From positions 248,001-312,000 of the forward strand of contig LSAX01000008.1 in assembly GCA_001557505.1 (NCBI GenBank): a stretch of 64,000 nt of DNA. The letters run 5' to 3'. This document shows positions 9,960 through 21,520 of this stretch, piece by piece. Each line of letters opens with the position of its first letter. The first letter of the stretch is position 1. The position numbers and the translations under genes were made by a program. This stretch comes from Reticulascus tulasneorum (taxonomy: Eukaryota > Ascomycota > Sordariomycetes > Glomerellales > Reticulascaceae). The notes below the pieces were generated by a model. It was not told the DNA's origin and made no database searches. It saw nothing but the letters and a program-made list of their open reading frames with translations.

Positions 9960-11560
9960 AATATGTAGGTCGTTCGCCTAGTCCAAACTTCCTCTCACCT
10001 CCATGATGTCCTTCTTGCGCCGTCTAGCGGAGCGGGGCAAGTCATGGTACATTTTGACCATGTTTGCCGTCTTGGTCCGGGTCCAGCTTGGTTCGACAGA
10101 GCTATATCATCACGGGTCATTCGCACAGACTCGACCGCGTGGACCTAAGTCTTGAAAACAGGTGCTTGGTTTGGTCAAAGGTATGGCACCGAAGGTTTCA
10201 GTTGGGAAGGTACTATGTCCACTAGAAAGGAAGTAGTAAGATGACAGACGAGAGAATGGATGGGTAAAGTTGAATCGTGATGTAAGGGGCATGAATGGTA
10301 ATGAGAGCGAGATTAGCTGGGACCCTCCGATGAAAGAGCGTCTTTGGTGAAGCTTTATGAGGTTCTGATGTAGGTACCGATGTAAATAAAAGACGACATC
10401 TTGCGCCGCCCAGCGGAGCGGGGCGAGTCATGGTAAATATAATCGTATTTGCCGTTTGGTCCGGGTCCAGCTTGGTTTGATATAGCTGCATCATCGTGAG
10501 TTGTTCACCCAGTCCAAACTTCCTAGTCCAAACTTCCCTTCGCTTCCATGATGTCCTTCTTGCGCTCAGCGGGGCGGGGCGAGACATGACATATGTAATC
10601 ATGCCTGCCGTTTGGTCCAGATCTCGCTTGGTCCGACAGAGCAGCATCATCATGGGTTGTTCGCCCAGTCCAAACTTCCTTTCACTTCCATGATGTCCTT
10701 CTTGCGCTCGGCGGGGCGGGCGAGTCATGACATATTCGATCATGTTTGCCGTTTGGTCCGGGTCTAGCTTGGTTCCATAGAGCTGCATTGCCTCCATCTT
10801 ACAAGTGGTAGGCGGGAACAGACCATTTCGCTTGGTAACAACCAAAGGCCATCGGAACTAAAGAGTTTAGTAGCCATATCGCTGTAGAAGGTAGTCATAG
10901 ACGGAGATCTCCTTCTCGCTAATCGTAACATAGGAACGTTTGACATTTCGCTTCCATGTCCTTCTTACGCTTAGCTAGACAAGCCACGGCAAATTCGATC
11001 ATATTTGACATTTAGTCCGGGTCCAGCTTGGTTCGATAGAGCTGCATTGCCTCCCATCCTGCAAGTGGCAGGCGGGAACAGACTATCTCGCTCGGTGACA
11101 ACCAAAGGCCATCGAGACTCAGGAGTCTGGTAGCCGTACCGCTGTTGAAGGTAGTCATAGATGGAGATCTCCTTCTCGCCAACCTTCAAGAAGAAATTCT
11201 TGGCATTGACGCCACCCAGGCCATACTTCTCATTAAACTCAAATCTCTTGATAGTCAAAACTTTGGGTTTGGCCGGTTTCCCTGATGTACAACGGCGAAC
11301 TGCATTCTGTAAAGGCGACGAAGTTGTTTGAAGGCGTCAGTCGTCGCTTATAGCTTTCTGCCATCCCTCGTCGGTATTGCTCAGACCGGTTTCCCTGATG
11401 TGTGACGGTGAACTTCGTTCTGTACAGGCGACGAAGTTGGAAGGCATCGCTCATAGCTTTCTGCCATTCTTGTGGTAGCGCTGATGGACGACTGTTGTTC
11501 ATGCCCAAGATGCCCAATGTCTAGGGCGAAGTGGTGGGACGATTGTGCTGCGAACTGCAC
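9960..11560 (-). pseudogene. Tandemly reduplicated Argonaute PAZ/L2 fragments
   Basis: Read on the minus strand from 11.5 kb leftward. A start-of-PAZ segment (LRRLYRTKFTVTHQGNR, about 11380-11470) is followed by a second copy (LRRLYRMQFAVVHQGN, about 11270-11330). A one-base shift then leads into LTIKRFEFNEKYGLGG, EKEISIYDYLQQRYG, WPLVVTERDSLFPPATC (11050-11260). The following block, containing LDPDQTANMI.YVMTRP and KFGLGE, recurs about five times (near 10030-10110, 10395-10500, 10510-10650, 10660-10800, 10960-11060), one copy also carrying the FPPTTCKM part. In Argonautes these are the end of PAZ and the start of linker 2 (known pattern: LFPMELC...LDPDQTANMIKFAVTRP). PAZ binds the 3' end of the guide RNA. 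Frames are broken and no MID/PIWI follows, so nothing here can encode a working protein. Confidence 0.75.
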
Positions 11561-12149
11561 TTCATATCTGCACGAAGGCGTGTGACCACATGACCACATT
11601 CGGCACTCGAGCTAACCTTCTTCATATATCAGCATGAACTCCACCGGCTCCGGCGAACCGAAGCCTAGAGGTATATAGATCAGTTGAGGCCGTGATCGGG
11701 GTTGGGGACGAAGGATGAGAGCAGGCTTACTTTTGCTTTCGCCTCTGTTTGATGATGCCGATTGGGAGTGACAAGATCCATGAACTCATTGACAGCTCAT
11801 GTTAGTACCCAGGTGATGCTGGCTCGTCTGCAATTGAGACTGACGAAGCTATTCTCGTTTTGTCCGGGTGGCATGTGTGGTGGTTGTGTCGGCAGTGGCT
11901 GCCGCGCTGGCCCTCAGTGAGAGGCAACCACGAAATAAACGCGCAGGTCGGTGCGCTGTATCGGAATATGACAGCCTGGCTGGGTGCTTGGGGACCAATA
12001 CGCCTCCTAGTGTAATTCGGGATTGCCTCGTTGCTCTTCAAGTCTGCCGGAAGCGGTCTACCATGAACCTTGCCCATCTCCTTCTATCTGGAACAGAATA
12101 CGGTTAGCTCGAACGGCGCACTGGGAACTGAGTCTTACTCGGCACACCC

Positions 12150-12480
12150 GCTACCGGCCAGGTAGCTCCAAACCTGGCCCGCCGTATTATCTGGGAGGTT
12201 GCCGCGGCTGTGACTGTTCCCAATGGCCTTGCTCTGGTGGTTGTTGCTAGGAGTGGCCTTGGGTTTGGCCACCGTGGTAACCTCGAATCTGCCTACGAGG
12301 TAATGGCGAAGGTGCACTGTATCCGCCAGCATATCCGGATTGCGGGTTTTGGCCGCCGTGGCCATATTTTGCGGCTCGCATCCTAAGCGTTTGCTTGGTC
12401 TTGACCGCTCGGTAAAGTTGCTTGTAGATGGAGATGTTGTTGGTGTCGATAACGACGTAGGCACCAGTAGAATCAGGGTA
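12150..12480 (-). pseudogene. Relic of a Gly/Gln/Tyr-rich protein, unidentified
   Basis: One minus-strand frame reads YPDSTGAYVVIDTNNISIYK, then a basic stretch, then a Gly/Gln/Tyr-rich tract (KYGHGGQNPQ, GYAGGYSAP, IRGYHGGQTQGHS). In-frame TAG codons occur where Gln is the common residue, the same damage seen in the Argonaute relic at 23.1-24.9 kb. RGG/GYGG-like tracts occur in RNA-binding proteins and at the N-termini of Argonautes and DEAD-box helicases, but I cannot assign this piece. It lies upstream, on the same strand, of the PAZ array. Confidence 0.35.
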
Positions 12481-13129
12481 TATCTCAAGAGAAGATCTGC
12501 GCTAGGATTGTTCGGCGGATGGATGACGGTATGTCATCAAGAATTCGAGGTGCTGATATACGATGTGGAATGTGGAATGTGGAATGTAGGGGGGCCAGGC
12601 CAGACGCGCCAACCGGATGCGGCTGAGTGGTTTTACTACCTTAGTTACCGTGTGCACCAAGGAGGATCCCGTCCCGAGTAGCGATGGATCCCGCTGAGAT
12701 TCCCAGCAGGGATAGCTGATTGGCCAATTACATTGAAGCTGGTCAATCAGTACTACAGGGCATTTAGCGGGCTGGACCACTGAAGGACCATGTAATTCTC
12801 GGGGGTAATTAATTACAGCTGGCGGAGAACAGTATTATGTCATAATTTATAGAGCCTCTGCAACTGGCAATAACACTTATTAGCGCGAGGCAGGGTTGGG
12901 GCGAATTGCAGTATATCAGCACATGAGGGATCCGTAATTACATACGAGCATGCGAGTGTCCATAACAATTAACTTACCTGCTCCAGTTCATTTATCTTGG
13001 AGGCTGTCCAGCACAACATTGGACTCGACCCCACTGTCACTCAGAGGGATAACAGAGCGCTGGTTGTATCCGATCGAACGATATAACTTCATGAATGTGC
13101 CAGGCCCCGCTTACTTTTAGGACTTATTA

Positions 13130-13450
13130 TTAATAATACTCATTGGTACCCCCCCCCCCCCCCTGCAGCTGCAGGATAGATACATCACAATAACTTTCCA
13201 ACGCGTCGACAGAAACACCGCTCATTTTACTAGTAAATAACGTATTGGCCCTGGAAATAGCTTCATTATAGATCTCTGCTGATAGTTCGATTGTTACAGG
13301 TCTACCTGACGATATCCCTGCTTGCACAGACGCCTGTACTAGCGAGTCTTGCGATTTGAGCACCTTCCGGCCAACAGCAGACCCCTTAGGAGAACCCGGC
13401 GCGCCCGGCAGCTTCAAGCCCTTCGAGATACAGGATCGCGATCCCGTCAT
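13130..13450 (-). other. Open frame of unknown status (106 codons)
   Basis: A minus-strand frame with protein-like composition (SGRPVTIELSAEIYNEAI, TLFTSKMSGVSVDALESY) runs until a 15-nt poly-C tract at 13149-13163, which supplies the Gly run near its end. It has no recognised domain. It could be a fragment of a degraded gene; upstream frames on this strand are interrupted. Confidence 0.25.
13149..13163. repeat. Poly-C tract
   Basis: Fifteen consecutive cytosines; a slippage-prone simple repeat. Confidence 0.9.
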
Positions 13451-14372
13451 TCAAGACCTACCTGGCAGCCCCGTCCAGCTATTCCAGCTCTTTATACCCA
13501 AATCCCTAGTCAAGAAATGAACGGCGGCGCGTCAATTAGAAAATAAGGTCGGGCTGTGAGTAGTGCGATGTGTCTTTGTGTAGGTCGAACACATACTGGT
13601 ACTTATTTCATCAGCAAAATCTATAAGGAGTTAACGTACCCGAAAATCCTAGCTACTGGTTAGCACATATCCCTGTTTGGTACATCAGTGGGTCCAGCAG
13701 CACCCGCGGGGATAGGATTGAAAGTGCTGGTTAGGTCATCAGCACGCGATGTCTTTCATACGGCCAAGCGAGATCAGCGATTCAGTACTTTTTGTTTATG
13801 CTCAGATCTGGGCTTCCAGCGCAGTTTGGATACCAACACTGTATAGCCAATCGTACTGTTATACTTCCAATACCAGATCGGGGTTCTCGAACTATGGCCA
13901 TCCAAGGACGACATTTCGTATAAATCTCCGGGCGTCATAGGGCGTGTATTTGCTTTATCATTCCTGCTTTTGCAGAACACAGGGGTTTAAAATGGGGTTT
14001 CCAACCTGGAACGATGCCCTGCATCCAACCTATAACGATGGCTTTTGTATCAGTTCTAACGATGAATATACGGCAAGCTTTAGGCGTTCTACGATCATTT
14101 CGATAAACTCATCGCTAACGGGTAGATTCTCTAGGCCCCGTGGGGGCAACGTGCAGCTCTGGTTGACTTATTATACCGCTCTAGATTGCAGTACGAAGTA
14201 GATCCTGGTCTAAATACAACACAACACAACCCTGGACCCGCCCTCCCGAGTCAATCCATCCGGTCACCTCGAAGAGGGAATCTCAGGACATCATACCTTA
14301 GACTTAAGTCGTCGGATTTCACATCCGACGAGTCGAAGTCAGTATCGTACCATTTGCTCAATTATTCAGCAG

Positions 14373-14830
14373 CATTTCCAGAGACGATGGCTTCCGCTAC
14401 CATCTCTCGCAAGGAGGCCGACCGCCAGCTTCTCAAGGCTCCGCAAACACAAGGGCTATCTCTCTGCTGGATGCATTGCGTCGCTTCTAAAATGGCAAAC
14501 CATGACTCAGCCACTGGCTGACACATTTACGTAACTACGTGGCGGCATTTCCAGCGACGACGGCTTCTGCAGCCATCTCTCGCAAGGAGGCCGACCGCCA
14601 GCTTCTCAAGCCCCGCAAACAGAGGGCTATCTCTCTGCACGCTTTGCCTCTACAGCTGGATGCATTGCATCGCTTATAAGATGACAAATTGTGACTCAAC
14701 CAGTGGTTCACACGTCTGCTCAACCACTCCGCATGGTTTGCAGCGACGATGGCTTCCCTTGCGATCTCTCGCGAGGAGGCCGACCGCCAGCTTCTCGATC
14801 CAATCCAGTCCGACCAGCCTCGAGCGGCAA
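14373..14830 (+). repeat. Three degenerate direct repeats (about 165 bp) with coding-like core
   Basis: Copies begin near 14373, 14547 and 14732. Each contains a version of GACGATGGCTTCC...ATCTCTCGC followed by AGGAGGCCGACCGCCAGC. Plus-strand translation repeats ISRKEADRQLL or ISREEADRQLL. The first two copies extend through a shared CTGGATGCATTGC...GCTT block. The third diverges after CAGCTTCTC. It is probably a partially duplicated, now non-coding gene fragment; no family is recognised. Confidence 0.75.
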
Positions 14831-16594
14831 CCATGCACGAACGAAAACTTCAGTCTTTCAAAGAGTGGGCGTACATCGGGGTAGCACCGGGCGACGTGAG
14901 CAATAGAGAATCAGTTGGCATCCATGGCTTTGAATCCCCTACGGTAATGATGGTGGCAAGTTTGTCGGTGACTGCGCCCGGTTTAGGGGGGACCAGCCTC
15001 CTTCGCAGGACCCGATCCAGCTGCAGCCTGTGAGGATTACACCCCGTTTGGGGGAACCGGCCTCCTTCGCAGTACCTGGACCAGCTGCAGCCCGTGCAAA
15101 TGCTTCCGCTACTGGCAGGCCACCCGATTATCCTGCTTGACGCTTGTAGCCGCATTCCTTTTCCAAATGCACCATTTCCCGCTCCTGTTCGTGAAACTTT
15201 TTGTCGTTCCGCGTCTGTATTCAAAATAAATCAGCGATTTTACACTCGACAACGTAAAACATGGGTAAACTGACCATTAGGAATCGCGTGACACCGACAA
15301 ATCCATCGCATCATGCCTCCAACGTGGTACTCGACGCGGCTGCCCTCAGTTTACCCACCTGTGTGCCATTCTGAAATGCCCGTGATAGGTAATTGCCTGT
15401 GGCGGGACTTCCTTCTTCATCTGGTACTGTGTTTTCACCCATGACTCATTGTACACAGAACGAAGACATCGAATTCGAGTATATCTTGCTTCGAAGCTCC
15501 TGTGGGGGTTTGCCGGACAGGCTAGTTATTGTTAGAAGTCATCCTGCGTGTGCACTTAAACGTCCGGGGGCTTACCAGGATCTTAGAAACTGCTGATGCA
15601 GCTGCGCTACTCCGGGGATAGGCTGGCTAGTGGGAACAAGATGCTGGTGCGAAGATTGGTGGTTGCGAGATGGCTTATCCGGGACCCGTTCCATGTATTG
15701 GTTAGCTCAGGATTTCAAGCAGGATACATAGCCCAGAGAATTGGTCGAAGATTACTCTCGTGCAAAGCTTGCCTCATGTGGAGATCATGATGATGTTGTG
15801 GACCGCGCGTGACTCCGGCGTCCAAACGAAGGTTCTAGCACTTTGGGCCTGGGGGGGGGGGCGGGGGTTGGTGGCTTCGCGAGGGCATCTCATCGCTTTG
15901 CGAGGCATTAGTATTAAGGGACAGGACCTTCTGACAGCAGCTATAACTCTACATACATGCCCATTTCGGGTTTTAAAGCTTGATCTTCCCTCTAGCCTGA
16001 TTACCCCCTTTCTGAGTTTCTTTGCTTCATTGAAGGAGATCGTGGCACAGCTCTTCGACTCAGGTTCGGGCGACGGGGGTGTGAAAGCCAGTAGACGTTT
16101 CAATAGAAATCGTCCGGACCGACATGGGACAGGGTGCCTTCGTGGGCAGTTAGAATGAGCCTGATCGCAGAGGATCGGTCGTTGCTCGCTGTCAGACTGA
16201 TCGAAGGGCTATCACCACTCAAATGACCACATGACCTCTCAAATATTTGCTTGCCCAGCAGGCGACGTTAGTCGACTGATTGCTCAACGTGGGGGCTGTA
16301 TAAGCTTGCCTGCAGATTCCCTCGGATGTGTAGATAGAGTTCCAAGGACAACCGATGATGAGAACGACAAAAAGGAGTAAGGCCTGGAAGTACTGTCAGT
16401 CATAAGATACTATCAGTCATAAGATATTATAACATGACCACTTGTCGGTACCTTTCTCTTGACCTATCTTATGAAGTCATCGAAGGCACTTGGCCAGGCT
16501 CCATCCTTGTTCGCAAGCCATGATTGGAAAAGAAACTCGCTGTGTCTTTTGTTTTCCAGTAGGGGAAGGTGGCAGTGATGATAACTCATTGGTG
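14831..16594. other. No gene recognised; short internal duplication
   Basis: Around 14990-15100 two adjacent copies share CCTCCTTCGCAG...CCAGCTGCAGCC. A G-rich run lies at about 15849-15865. The 132-codon plus frame at 15760-16158 and its minus-strand counterpart show no family motif. The section looks like decayed filler between relics. Confidence 0.4.
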
Positions 16595-18600
16595 TTACCA
16601 TGTGTACCGCCGACGCGTCTGACTTGGACGCAGATATGAGGAGCTGCAAGATGAGTTAGTGTAATATACCTGGTGGCCTTGGAAAACGTCGCATAGAACA
16701 CGATAATACTTAACGTTCCCCCCTTCCTGCTTACCGCCCGATGTAGCTATGTCAGGCCCCGCTTGCTGTGATGAGTTCAGCATCCCATCGGCCTCATTGA
16801 TCACCAAGTATGTGAGACGCATACGGTTGTACGTGTAGAATCATTTAGATACACATACAGGATAGCGGTATAAATACTAATACGATGCTACTTTAGGGCT
16901 GGTGAGGAACTTAGAGGAATCGTCGACCAGTGTGAGAAGGTCAACATATAGGTATATTATCAGGCTACTTGGCATCATCTAGACCCAGTGAATGCCGTAA
17001 GAGCTATTGCTATAGCCTACCTTGCCGATCACCCCACAATATCTCTGAGCCGACGAAGAGTTCAGATTCCTGGGACGTTGAATGAAATCGCAGAGACGTC
17101 CGGGCGTTGCAATAATGAGATCGCAGCCCTTGTCGAGCTGCAGAATCTGCCGCCCCCGACGACTGTGTCAAACTCGGCTTGCCAAAATGAGTTCAGCATC
17201 TCGTCGACCTCGTCAATTTCCATGTATCTGAGTCGACAAAGAGTTCGGATTCTCGGGACGTCGAATGAAATCGCAGAGACATCCAGCTTGTTGTAATTAG
17301 GGGGACCGTAGTTCTTGCAAGCCCCCGCCCCCGATGATTGTGTCAAACTCAGCCTGCTAAAACGACTTTATCTCATCGGCTCATCCATCACCATGTATAT
17401 AAGTTGACGAAGAGAGGATTCTCGGGATGTCGAATGAAATCGCAGATACATATATATGTAAGTCGACAGAGAGGATCGTCGGCATTGAATGAAATCGCAG
17501 AGACGTCCGAGTGTTACGATTAGGGGGGGTCGCGGCCCTTGCCGAGCTGCGGAATCTGCTCTCGCAGAGGGCCACCGCCATAGGCAACACAAGGTCGAAG
17601 CATAGTTATTTGGCAGAACTCTCGAGCCTTGTTGAATATCCGAATGGCCAGCGCATATCGGCCTCATCGATCCCCATGTATCTGAGTCGACGAAGAGAGG
17701 ATTGTCGGGTGTTGAATAAAATCGCAGAGACGTCCGTATATTGCATTTCGGAGATCGCAACCCTTGCCGAGTTGCAGAATATTCTCTCGCAGGGGGGCCA
17801 CCGCCATAAGCAAACAAGGCCGAAGCATATTTATGTAGCAGACCTTCCGAGCCTCGTTGAATATCTATATGGCCAGCACACGGGCTGGGCACACGGTGAC
17901 CCTAGGAGGTTCAGCACACACGGGGGTTCAATATCAGGCCGGTGCGTGACAAGATTCGGTCTAGGCGCCGCAAGTCCTTTGCCTTCCCCGTGAGCTTGTT
18001 TATAATTGGGATCAGCCAAGCCCAGGTCTTTCCTGACCCTGAAGAAGAACAAAAGAGGTGGAAGGAAGTATATTTTCAGTCGCAGAAGTTAATCACAAAC
18101 AGACTTCACTTACCAGTCTGGGCAATTGCAATATCAGCAGGGCCCGGGGTATAGATGGGAATGTATACTGCTGTATAGGGGTGGAGGTTTCGTATCCAGC
18201 CAGTTCCACATGAACTTGTTTAGAGCGGGAACCAGCTAAGCTTCGGATTTTCCTGTCCCTCAAGAAGAGGAGGTAAGTGTATGTCCATTCGCAGAAGCCA
18301 ACCACCAATAGAAGCTTCGCTCACTAGTCTGGGTAATCGCAATGTCACCATGTCCCGGGGTATAGCTCGAAGTGTGTGCTGATGTATAAGGGTAGGAACT
18401 TCATATCCAACCAGTCCCACCTCACTCAATATGGCCGGGTGTATGATCCAGTAATTCCCGATGCAGTCCGAGCCGTTGCAGTCGCATCATGGCCCCGGTG
18501 TATGGCTGGGAATGTGTATCGCTGTATAGCGTCGGGAGTTCGTATCCAGCCAGCTCTATATTCGATATGATCGTGTGGAGGCAGAGTCCTTGAAAGTGCG
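16595..18600 (-). pseudogene. Shuffled and reduplicated DEAD-box RNA helicase fragments
   Basis: Minus-strand translations repeat two parts of a DEAD-box (Ded1/DBP2-like) helicase. The Q-motif to Walker A part appears three times: near 18440-18560 (IRTPDAIQRYTFPAIHRGHD then ATARTASGITGSY), near 18330-18420 (GYEVPTLIHQHTLRAIPRD) and near 18110-18215 (GYETSTPIQQYTFPSIPR). The family pattern is GY..PTPIQ...IPAI.. then AQTGSGKT. The motif II part recurs at 16760-16822 (RLTYLVINEADGMLNSS) and 17190-17250 (LRYMEIDEVDEMLNSFW), with worn versions near 17380-17400 and 17650-17700. Walker A Lys is replaced, DEAD is altered in each copy, and frames are broken. No functional helicase is possible. Confidence 0.65.
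17318..17404 (+). repeat. Dispersed repeat, copy 1 (part of the DEAD-motif unit)
   Basis: This stretch (CCCCCGCCCCCGATGATT... to CACCATGTATATAAG) is nearly identical to 25240-25328, differing at only a few positions. It overlaps one of the worn DEAD-motif copies. Confidence 0.9.
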
Positions 18601-18708
18601 GATTGGGCCAAGTCGGGGTGGTCCAACATGAACCACCATAACTTCAGTGAGCTTCAAGAAGGTCATTTAGATCAATATCGTCCTTGCAGGAGTCAGGTAG
18701 TCCTCACT

Positions 18709-18975
18709 TTATATATTAAAATTAGCCACGAGCTGGGACTTCAGTGGCAACCAGAGTTGGCCACGAGCACTTCTAAGGCGTGTGATTGCGCCTTGGGCTC
18801 GAGCCGTGTTCGATAGTAATGCATGGGAGCGCAAGGCATATTTATATTGAAGAAAGTCGGCCACTTCGTCGCAACCTCGCTTGCTGTGAACAGTCATGAT
18901 TATTTGACAAGGTGGTAAGCTAACGTTGATTGCAAAGAAAGAATGATTGGCAATCTGTTTGGGTGGCAAACTCAA
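18709..18975 (-). pseudogene. DEAD-box helicase C-terminal (HELICc) fragment
   Basis: Minus-strand frame: SKRGCDEVADFLQYKYAL followed by a basic segment (ARAQGAITRLRSARGQL). This matches the start of the second RecA domain of DEAD-box helicases, where motif IV (F..SKR..) is followed by ...HGDRTQREREDA...FRSGK. The expected HGD and ATDVAARG motifs are worn away. It lies upstream of the Q-motif fragments in minus-strand order, so the pieces are not collinear with one gene: at least two copies were present or the locus was rearranged. Confidence 0.55.
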
Positions 18976-20349
18976 GCATTATGTTCCACATGACTCCGCT
19001 AATAACCGAGTGTATGCACTTGCTATTGAGGAACAAAGTCCGTACGACGACCCTTGTCTGCGCAGGGATGCATTGTTCTTGAGTGGGAAGACTGGTGAGA
19101 TGTACGAGTTAGGTCGGACTTCATATCGTCAAATTAGATTATACCTGATCTGCTCTCGATACTGGCTAGACACGGCTCGGCAACGTCTTCGTTGCCATCA
19201 CCAGTGGTGCTAGTCGAGACCCTGTCACTGGGTGAATCTGGGCTTCCGGGTCCAAGCTCCGCTCAGCATGTCCCCTGATGGAAGCAAGCGAATAAATGAT
19301 GCTAGGACGAGAGGTGAGACTGCAAGTCAGTGACCGAAGGTGGTGTAGGTGATGTTGAGCGAGAGAGCAATGTCTTCCATGACTGTGTTTAGGAGAGAGT
19401 GCCGAGCCGATGCCACTGAATAGCAGCCACGACCATCGTTGGCCGCACCGAAATAACGTGGGCAAGCGCAGGACGGATCTGGATGGTATGAAGTATACCA
19501 TTTCGAGTTGAATACGAGGTGAGGTGGGGAAGGCAGATGTTCTGGTTTGGCCTCGAGACTGGGAAGATGAAATGGAGCAGACGATACTACTAACCAGCCG
19601 CCCCATGCCAACTGCTACAGTACTATTGCTCCCTTGGCTCAGCGACCTACCTGTGGGATACAGCGTGATCACTGTATACAACGCCACATACATGGGCTTA
19701 CATATGATGCCAGGTACAGTACGTGAGAGTAGTAGAAAACTTAATGATGAGCACCACCCTGCGGGTGTTGTGTCCAGCAATATAATTAAGTGGAAGGTCC
19801 GCAGGTGACTGGCTAGGTACCTAAGGTACTCTACCTATCCCATGTGCGGATGGACCCCACAGAAGTATTGGCCCCACACCATGCCCCGCCCGGCGCGATA
19901 AAATGGGTTATTGCCAGCGACAGAGGCCCTATAAATTAGGGCATACTGGTTTGAAACTCCCGGGCGGCGGGAATTACCTACGTGGTCTTTCGGTGATCGA
20001 GTCCGCTAAATGCCCTGTAGCAGTGATTGCCAAGTGACTAGGTAGTTAGTTTGTCATTGGTCAATATTCCTGCTTTGGTACCTCTGTGGGGTCCTCCGCA
20101 CTCGAGGGGATACGTACCTAAGTTATGCCCCGCCATCAGGAAAAGCGCTGATCGTCCCCTCCAGGCTGTCAATTGCCAGTCCCGCCAACATTCAATTCTT
20201 CTTTTATTTGTTTTTGTCGCATTCCATTATCCGATTGTCAACACTTGTACCTCAATAAAATAGCCCAGAATTTAGTGTCCCGTCGTCAACTTTCCAGGTC
20301 AGTAGTCATACGGTGTAGTCTTCTTCGCAGGCTTCTGCGACGCAGATGC
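18976..20349. other. No gene recognised
   Basis: Short frames only, including a 204-codon minus frame at 19166-19780 that has no motif and no start context. Nothing on either strand resembles a known family. Confidence 0.4.
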
Positions 20350-20880
20350 CTCTAACTGGACGCTTCTTAGTAGGTTCATTGTCCATGCCATCATATGAGT
20401 TGCTGGCAGTTTCTTTCCTGCTCTCTTTGTCGTGAACTAGCCCTATACGAGGCTGTCAAATTCCTTGCGAAGTGTGGAAGGTTCTCGATCAAGTCTGCCA
20501 CATCCCAGTTGGCCTTTCCAGCGCTGGCTTTTGCCTCTTCGATATCTTCCTTCACCTGCTCTTTGTGCATCCTATCCGCTTTAAATTGGGCGGAGACCCC
20601 TCAAGTAAAATCGCAGAATCCGTTTAGACGAACGTCGTTTGCAGTGCTACTGTTAACGATGTTGACGCCGACTGCATTGGCACGAGCGAGATCAAGTCTA
20701 TTGAGGGCAGCAAGACATCCGCCAATAGTCTCACTGAGTCATCCCATGCTAGGACAATCTCGAGCTGCCAGGATCATCGTATTGATTGGCAAGCGTGACA
20801 TCCATCACTGTTCACTGCGCTTTCTGGCGTATGTGTCCTTGTAAGCGTCACGTATGCCGCGGATGAGACCGTGTTCGGCA
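20350..20880 (-). pseudogene. Unidentified minus-strand protein relic
   Basis: Minus-strand reading gives coherent, charged, helix-prone protein sequence: FAEHGLIRGIRDAYKDTYAR, GCLAALNRLDLARANAVGVN, then MHKEQVKEDIEEAKASAGKA and DVADLIENLP. It is interrupted by several in-frame stops. The family is not recognised. It abuts, in the opposite orientation, the SF1 helicase relic that starts near 20.94 kb. Confidence 0.35.
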
Positions 20881-20939
20881 AAAGTGTTGTCTTGTCGCTT
20901 GGGTTTAGCATCAAAGTCGATGCTTGATCGAAGACACGT

Positions 20940-21520
20940 ATGGGCTCGCGTCTTCTCTTAGAAAGGTCCTACCCACATCCATTCACTGTGAAGGAGCCTC
21001 GTGCTCTATCGACGAGACCCTTCTCGATGCAGAACGAAGTTGCTACCAAACTCATTCATGGTCTTATTGCCGACAATAGCCTCGATCGTGACGACTTTTG
21101 TCGTCATCACGCCTTACAAAGTCAGCCTGCGAACCTTACAGGAAAAGGTGAGAGAGTATGAGTCAGGGCTCCTAGATGGAATCGTCGTCAATACGACCGA
21201 TTCATGTCAAGGCAAGGAAGGCCAGATTGTCGTTCTCTACTTTACGTCACTGAAGTGACTATGCCTTATCCACGGCCAACCAACAGCGTGTATGCGTGGG
21301 AATCACGAGACGGGTGGGAGCCCTCTTCGCGGTTGGCGACATCAAGACGGTTACTGCGGATTGCACTGGCACAAAGACCAAGACACAAGAACTAACGGAA
21401 GAGGGAAACGTCATCAATGCCAATACGGACAGGTTTGGCAGTTCTTGAGCTACCTTCGGAAGAAGTCGCGTATTGTAATGATCGCTGCCACCGACGGTGA
21501 AATTACTCGGGCCAACACTA
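20940..21520 (+). pseudogene. Second SF1 (UPF1-like) helicase relic, C-terminal domain
   Basis: Plus-strand pieces in shifting frames follow the order of an SF1 helicase second domain. PFSMQNEVATKLIHGLIADN lies near 21030-21090, FVVITPYKVSLRTLQEKV near 21090-21150, VVNTTDSCQGKEGQIVVLY near 21185-21240 (motif V, T.DS.QG.E...VV), and RVCVGITRRVGALFAVGD near 21285-21340 (motif VI region). At least two frame changes break it. It is a different subfamily from the helicase at 1-2619. Downstream (about 21570-21690) one frame is Gly/Asn/Trp-rich, recalling the low-complexity insert of the first helicase. Confidence 0.65.

Larger units (their letters stand above)
11600..14372. other. Gene-poor, decayed sequence
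   Basis: Outside the two minus-strand relics listed at 12.15-12.48 and 13.13-13.45 kb, I see only short, motif-free frames on both strands, no intron-linked gene and no RNA gene. Confidence 0.4.

Noticed and set aside
10395..11100. The directly repeated GC-rich units as a CRISPR-like array
   Set aside because: A eukaryotic locus; the units translate as PAZ/L2 fragments, spacing is irregular and there are no unique spacers of constant length.
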